Of a stretch of DNA of 8,331 nt, positions 6,424 through 8,331 are shown piece after piece. Below the pieces are notes generated by a model, which ran no database searches, was not told the origin of the DNA, and saw only the letters and a list, made by a program, of their open reading frames with translations. This stretch comes from Sphingobacterium sp. UBA1575 (GTDB lineage Bacteria > Bacteroidota > Bacteroidia > Sphingobacteriales > Sphingobacteriaceae). The stretch lies in assembly GCA_002322865.1 (NCBI GenBank), contig DCOH01000016.1:20508-28838 (forward strand). The letters are read 5' to 3'. A program made the position numbers and the translations under genes. Every line of letters begins with the position of its first letter. Position 1 is the first letter of the stretch.

Positions 6424-6463
6424 GCCAATATAAGCCAAATACTGCCACAAAAAGCCAAATGAA
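6424..6463. repeat. Helically phased GCC repeats, locus 2
   Basis: Four GCC trinucleotides start at 6424, 6434, 6444 and 6454, exactly 10 bp apart: GCCAATATAA, GCCAAATACT, GCCACAAAAA, GCCAAATGAA. GCCAAATACTGCCAC (6434-6448) is identical to 5214-5228 in locus 1. The array sits 47 nt upstream of the ATG at 6510, a good place for a regulator or relaxosome-protein binding site. A weaker echo at the same step follows that gene: GCAAC at 6902, GCCAA at 6912, GCAAC at 6932. Confidence 0.6.
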
Positions 6464-6509
6464 AATAATACATTCTCTTGTGTTCTATATTGGGAAAAAT
6501 TTTGAACCT

Positions 6510-6890
6510 ATGGCACAAAAAGTAAATACCAACAAAGAGCGTAAAGAAAACGAGCTATCCGAGAAAAAAAAGAATGCTCCTTTTATGCAGGTCGATAAGC
6601 ATAGCGACCCGATTTCCAATTTTATTACCAACTTTAAACGTCAATTCAAAGATACAAAGGGTTTAGGTCTGGGCAGGTTGTTCGGTGGCAAGCGTGTTGA
6701 ACAACAAAAACAGACTACCGAACCTGAAAGCGTAATAGGTGCAACAAAAACGGTTATGCGTTCGGATTTCAAAAACGATGGAAAAAGTCAGACTGTACAA
6801 GCCAACAAAAAACCAGCTTTGAGAATGGACAATACAATCAAATCACAACAAACTCGTCCGAAAAATAATAAACCAAAATTGGGAATGTAA
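6510..6890 (+). CDS. Basic, low-complexity protein of unknown function
   Basis: I do not recognise a family. It is 126 residues, strongly basic, with no Cys, Trp or Tyr. Residues 8-22 are a Lys/Glu-rich run. The middle has one amphipathic segment, DPISNFITNFKRQFKDTK, followed by the glycine-rich GLGLGRLFGGKR. The C-terminal half is rich in Gln, Asn, Thr and Lys and probably disordered, ending in NNKPKLGM. The ATG at 6510 is preferred; the frame is open back to a TTG at 6420, but that would run through the phased GCC repeats. Just upstream, AAATTTTG (one mismatch to TAnnTTTG) ends 5 nt before the ATG, suggesting a nearly leaderless transcript. Its position between the DUF3408 gene and the HTH pair suggests an element-encoded nucleic-acid-binding or transfer accessory protein, but this is a guess from composition and context. 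Confidence 0.7.
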   Translation: MAQKVNTNKERKENELSEKKKNAPFMQVDKHSDPISNFITNFKRQFKDTKGLGLGRLFGGKRVEQQKQTTEPESVIGATKTVMRSDFKNDGKSQTVQANKKPALRMDNTIKSQQTRPKNNKPKLGM

Positions 6891-6989
6891 TACCGTATTT
6901 GGCAACTGTACGCCAAACGCTACCTCTGACTGCAACATTGAGAAATCTTATATGAATTGCTTTTATTTTCGAGGTATAAATGACATGAT

Positions 6990-7286
6990 ATGGAAATAAC
7001 GGTTTTGGACATTCAGATTTTAAAGGCATTGCATAGGGAAGTAAAGGAAGTTTCCAATTTGATAGCGGAAATGACTGCACCCTACAAAGCACTGCAACAG
7101 GCAACAAAATGGCTCGACCAACAGGAAGCCTGCCAACTGCTCAACATCAGTAAACGAACTTTGCAGACGTACAGGGCAAAAGGTATTCTTGGGGCAACGC
7201 AAATCAATCGGAAAACATATTTCAGATTATCCGAAGTGGAATTACTGCTGCAGGGAGAGCGACCATTAAAAAAGCAAAAGAAATGA
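6990..7286 (+). CDS. Helix-turn-helix protein, excisionase/MerR-like (first of pair)
   Basis: 98-residue DNA-binding protein. An N-terminal helical region (residues 1-38) precedes an HTH_17-type domain: WLDQQEACQLLNISKRTLQT, YRAKGILGATQINRKTYFRL and then SEVELLL, the winged-helix layout of Xis-like excisionases and MerR-type proteins. The motif ISKRTLQ-x-YR-x2-G is shared with the next gene, so the two arose by duplication. The last bases overlap the next start as ATGA, indicating translational coupling. Small HTH pairs of this kind (compare Xis2c/Xis2d of CTnDOT) control excision or transfer genes in Bacteroidetes elements; a similar role is inferred. TATTTTCG at 6964-6971 is one mismatch from the -7 box and may be its promoter. 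Confidence 0.88.
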   Translation: MEITVLDIQILKALHREVKEVSNLIAEMTAPYKALQQATKWLDQQEACQLLNISKRTLQTYRAKGILGATQINRKTYFRLSEVELLLQGERPLKKQKK

Positions 7287-7564
7287 AACAGATTGGAAAT
7301 TCAAACGAAGATATGATTGCCTTGCTCGAAGCTGTAGTAGGCATCAAAAATGAACTGCTGTATATCAGGGAATATTTTCATCCACTCTTAAAAGGAGAAA
7401 TCTACCTGTCAGGCGAACAGGTTTGCGAGATGTTACATATCAGCAAACGGACATTGCAACAGTACAGGGATGACGGACTGATACCTTTTATCAAGCTCGA
7501 ACGAAAAATATTGTTTCGTGAAAGCGATATTATCAAGGTATTGGAAGACAACTATCAGCGTTAA
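7283..7564 (+). CDS. Helix-turn-helix protein, excisionase/MerR-like (second of pair)
   Basis: 93-residue paralogue of the preceding protein, starting inside its stop codon (ATGA overlap). An N-terminal helix (MIALLEAVVGIKNELLYIRE) may mediate dimerisation. The HTH_17-like domain follows: YLSGEQVCEMLHISKRTLQQ, YRDDGLIPFIKLERKILFRE and SDIIKVLE. Compared with its neighbour the recognition-helix core ISKRTLQ is kept while the wing and N-terminus differ, so the two may bind as a heterodimer or to different sites. It is the last gene of the plus-strand group and is followed by a strong hairpin. Confidence 0.88.
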   Translation: MKQIGNSNEDMIALLEAVVGIKNELLYIREYFHPLLKGEIYLSGEQVCEMLHISKRTLQQYRDDGLIPFIKLERKILFRESDIIKVLEDNYQR

Positions 7565-7599
7565 CCAACTATCTGAAACTGTAACCGGGAGGTCAATTA

Positions 7600-7637
7600 A
7601 AGAAACAGCCACTGCTTTAAGCGGCGGGCTGTTTCTT
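7600..7637. terminator. Hairpin terminator between convergent genes
   Basis: Perfect 11-bp arms AAGAAACAGCC (7600-7610) and GGCTGTTTCTT (7627-7637) with a 16-nt loop. It lies between the converging HTH pair and the GIY-YIG-like gene, just 2 nt from the latter's stop. The T-rich right arm (plus strand) and TTTCTTTAATT (minus strand) allow termination in both directions, though neither side has a long pure U-run. Confidence 0.7.
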
Positions 7638-7639
7638 GC

Positions 7640-8331
7640 CTAATACCCTGTAGTTGTGGGTATTTTTTCAAAATAACGAATTGGATTTGCCATTCCTCTA
7701 ATTTTAGGAACTTCTTTATTCATATATATATCAAGAATTTCTTTTGAAGTAACTTCTGAACCTTCAAATCCCCATCTTTTGACACCTCTATTTTCAATAT
7801 CTTGAACCCATTTTTCAGGCTTAAATATCGCTCTTATTACACCTTTATATTCAGCTAAAACGAAATCTGAATTTTCTGCTCTGTCTTTGTCTAATACCCA
7901 CCAACCTCTGGTTGCTTCATAAATATTTGGTCTGTCATAAATAGGGTTCTCACTTTTCTTTTTTCGTTTATTATCGTATGTTTTGTTTATATTGATTACT
8001 AAAACGTTATGTTTAATATCTTCTTTTTTCAATACTTCACAATTGTAAAGTATTTCACACTCATTAACAGTTTTAATCCCTTGATTAAATGAATAATGTC
8101 CTGCAACTATATTTGAAATTTTCGCAACCTCTATAAAATCCTTAAAAGTTAAAAAATCAATTAAAACAGCTTCAACTATTAGTGCTTCATTTTCTTCTAA
8201 TCCGTGTCGCACTATAAAATGTTTTACTTTTAGATCTTCTTGTTTTATGGCTCTTATAATCTCTAATTTTTCAGTTCCGACTGGGTTGAATATCGCTTCA
8301 TTAATATGTGAAAAAACACGATTTCCATACC
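7640..8331 (-). CDS. GIY-YIG nuclease-like protein, LEM-3-like/COG3680 type (N-terminus cut by window edge)
   Basis: 229 residues are visible; the reading frame is open to the right edge, so the true start and the GIY and YIG strands themselves lie outside. The visible N-terminal end, YGNRVFSHINEA, fits the block just after YVGKG in LEM-3-like GIY-YIG nucleases, with the conserved Arg as visible residue 4. The later helix GLEENEALIVEAVLIDF carries the candidate metal-binding Glu (Glu48 or Glu53). The C-terminal part has the distinctive block NIYEATRGWWVLDKDRAENS, VLAEYKGVIRAIFKPEKWV and KRWGFEG, which I recall from uncharacterised relatives with this nuclease domain. A GTG at 8212 is only an internal Val. 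The gene is far more AT-rich than mobB (sample 60-base lines: 25-33% against 55% GC), suggesting a different origin. It may be cargo (a defence or repair nuclease) or host DNA beside the element. Confidence 0.85.
   Translation of the reverse strand, partial: YGNRVFSHINEAIFNPVGTEKLEIIRAIKQEDLKVKHFIVRHGLEENEALIVEAVLIDFLTFKDFIEVAKISNIVAGHYSFNQGIKTVNECEILYNCEVLKKEDIKHNVLVININKTYDNKRKKKSENPIYDRPNIYEATRGWWVLDKDRAENSDFVLAEYKGVIRAIFKPEKWVQDIENRGVKRWGFEGSEVTSKEILDIYMNKEVPKIRGMANPIRYFEKIPTTTGY

Noticed and set aside
5194..6463. Phased GCC motifs as a CRISPR array
   Set aside because: Units are 10 bp with no spacers, and no cas genes are present.
8210..8212. GTG as the start of the GIY-YIG-like gene
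   Set aside because: The frame continues to the window edge with family-like sequence (YGNRVFSHINEA), so this GTG is an internal valine.
1..8331. tRNA or rRNA genes, integrase attachment sites, insertion sequences
   Set aside because: No cloverleaf, rRNA-like stretch, transposase frame, or matching terminal direct repeats were found by eye.

Overview
The window looks like part of a Bacteroidota genome, most likely a flavobacterium- or sphingobacterium-like organism. The evidence is a MobA/MobB relaxosome pair of the Bacteroidetes conjugative-transposon type, a DUF3408 protein, a DUF6660-type small protein next to a CusA/CzcA efflux pump, and two good matches to the Bacteroidetes -7 promoter box TAnnTTTG. 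Genus and species cannot be told from the sequence alone. Family names come from recognising protein sequence by eye; no search was run.

Layout: bases 1-3209 hold a metal-resistance module on the minus strand. It has a small His/Cys-rich exported protein (DUF6660 type), then the inner-membrane RND pump of a CusA/CzcA tripartite exporter, which runs off the left edge without its C-terminus. Bases 3258-4956 hold the mobilisation genes mobA and mobB, also on the minus strand and only 4 nt apart, closed by a compact hairpin terminator. Bases 4957-5503 are a divergent control region full of inverted repeats and 10-bp-phased GCC motifs, the best candidate here for an origin of transfer. Bases 5504-7564 run on the plus strand: a DUF3408 protein, a roughly 500-nt gap with a large nested inverted-repeat structure, an unrecognised basic protein, and a translationally coupled pair of small helix-turn-helix proteins. 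A bidirectional-type hairpin at 7600-7637 separates these from an AT-rich minus-strand GIY-YIG nuclease-like gene (LEM-3-like/COG3680 type) that is cut by the right edge.

How it fits together: this looks like the mobilisation and regulatory end of an integrative conjugative or mobilisable element with heavy-metal efflux cargo. MobA (ribbon-helix-helix-like accessory protein) and MobB (relaxase) would nick an oriT, DUF3408 is a known companion of the transfer genes, and the paired HTH proteins resemble excisionase/regulator pairs. No coupling protein (mobC), integrase or type IV secretion gene is visible, so it cannot be decided from the window whether the element is self-transmissible, mobilisable or a remnant.

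The most unusual things are non-coding. They are a nested four-stem structure at 6092-6236 with a possible pseudoknot, two separate loci with four GCC motifs at exact 10-bp steps (sharing a 15-nt identical core), and three back-to-back hairpins across the upstream mobA start.
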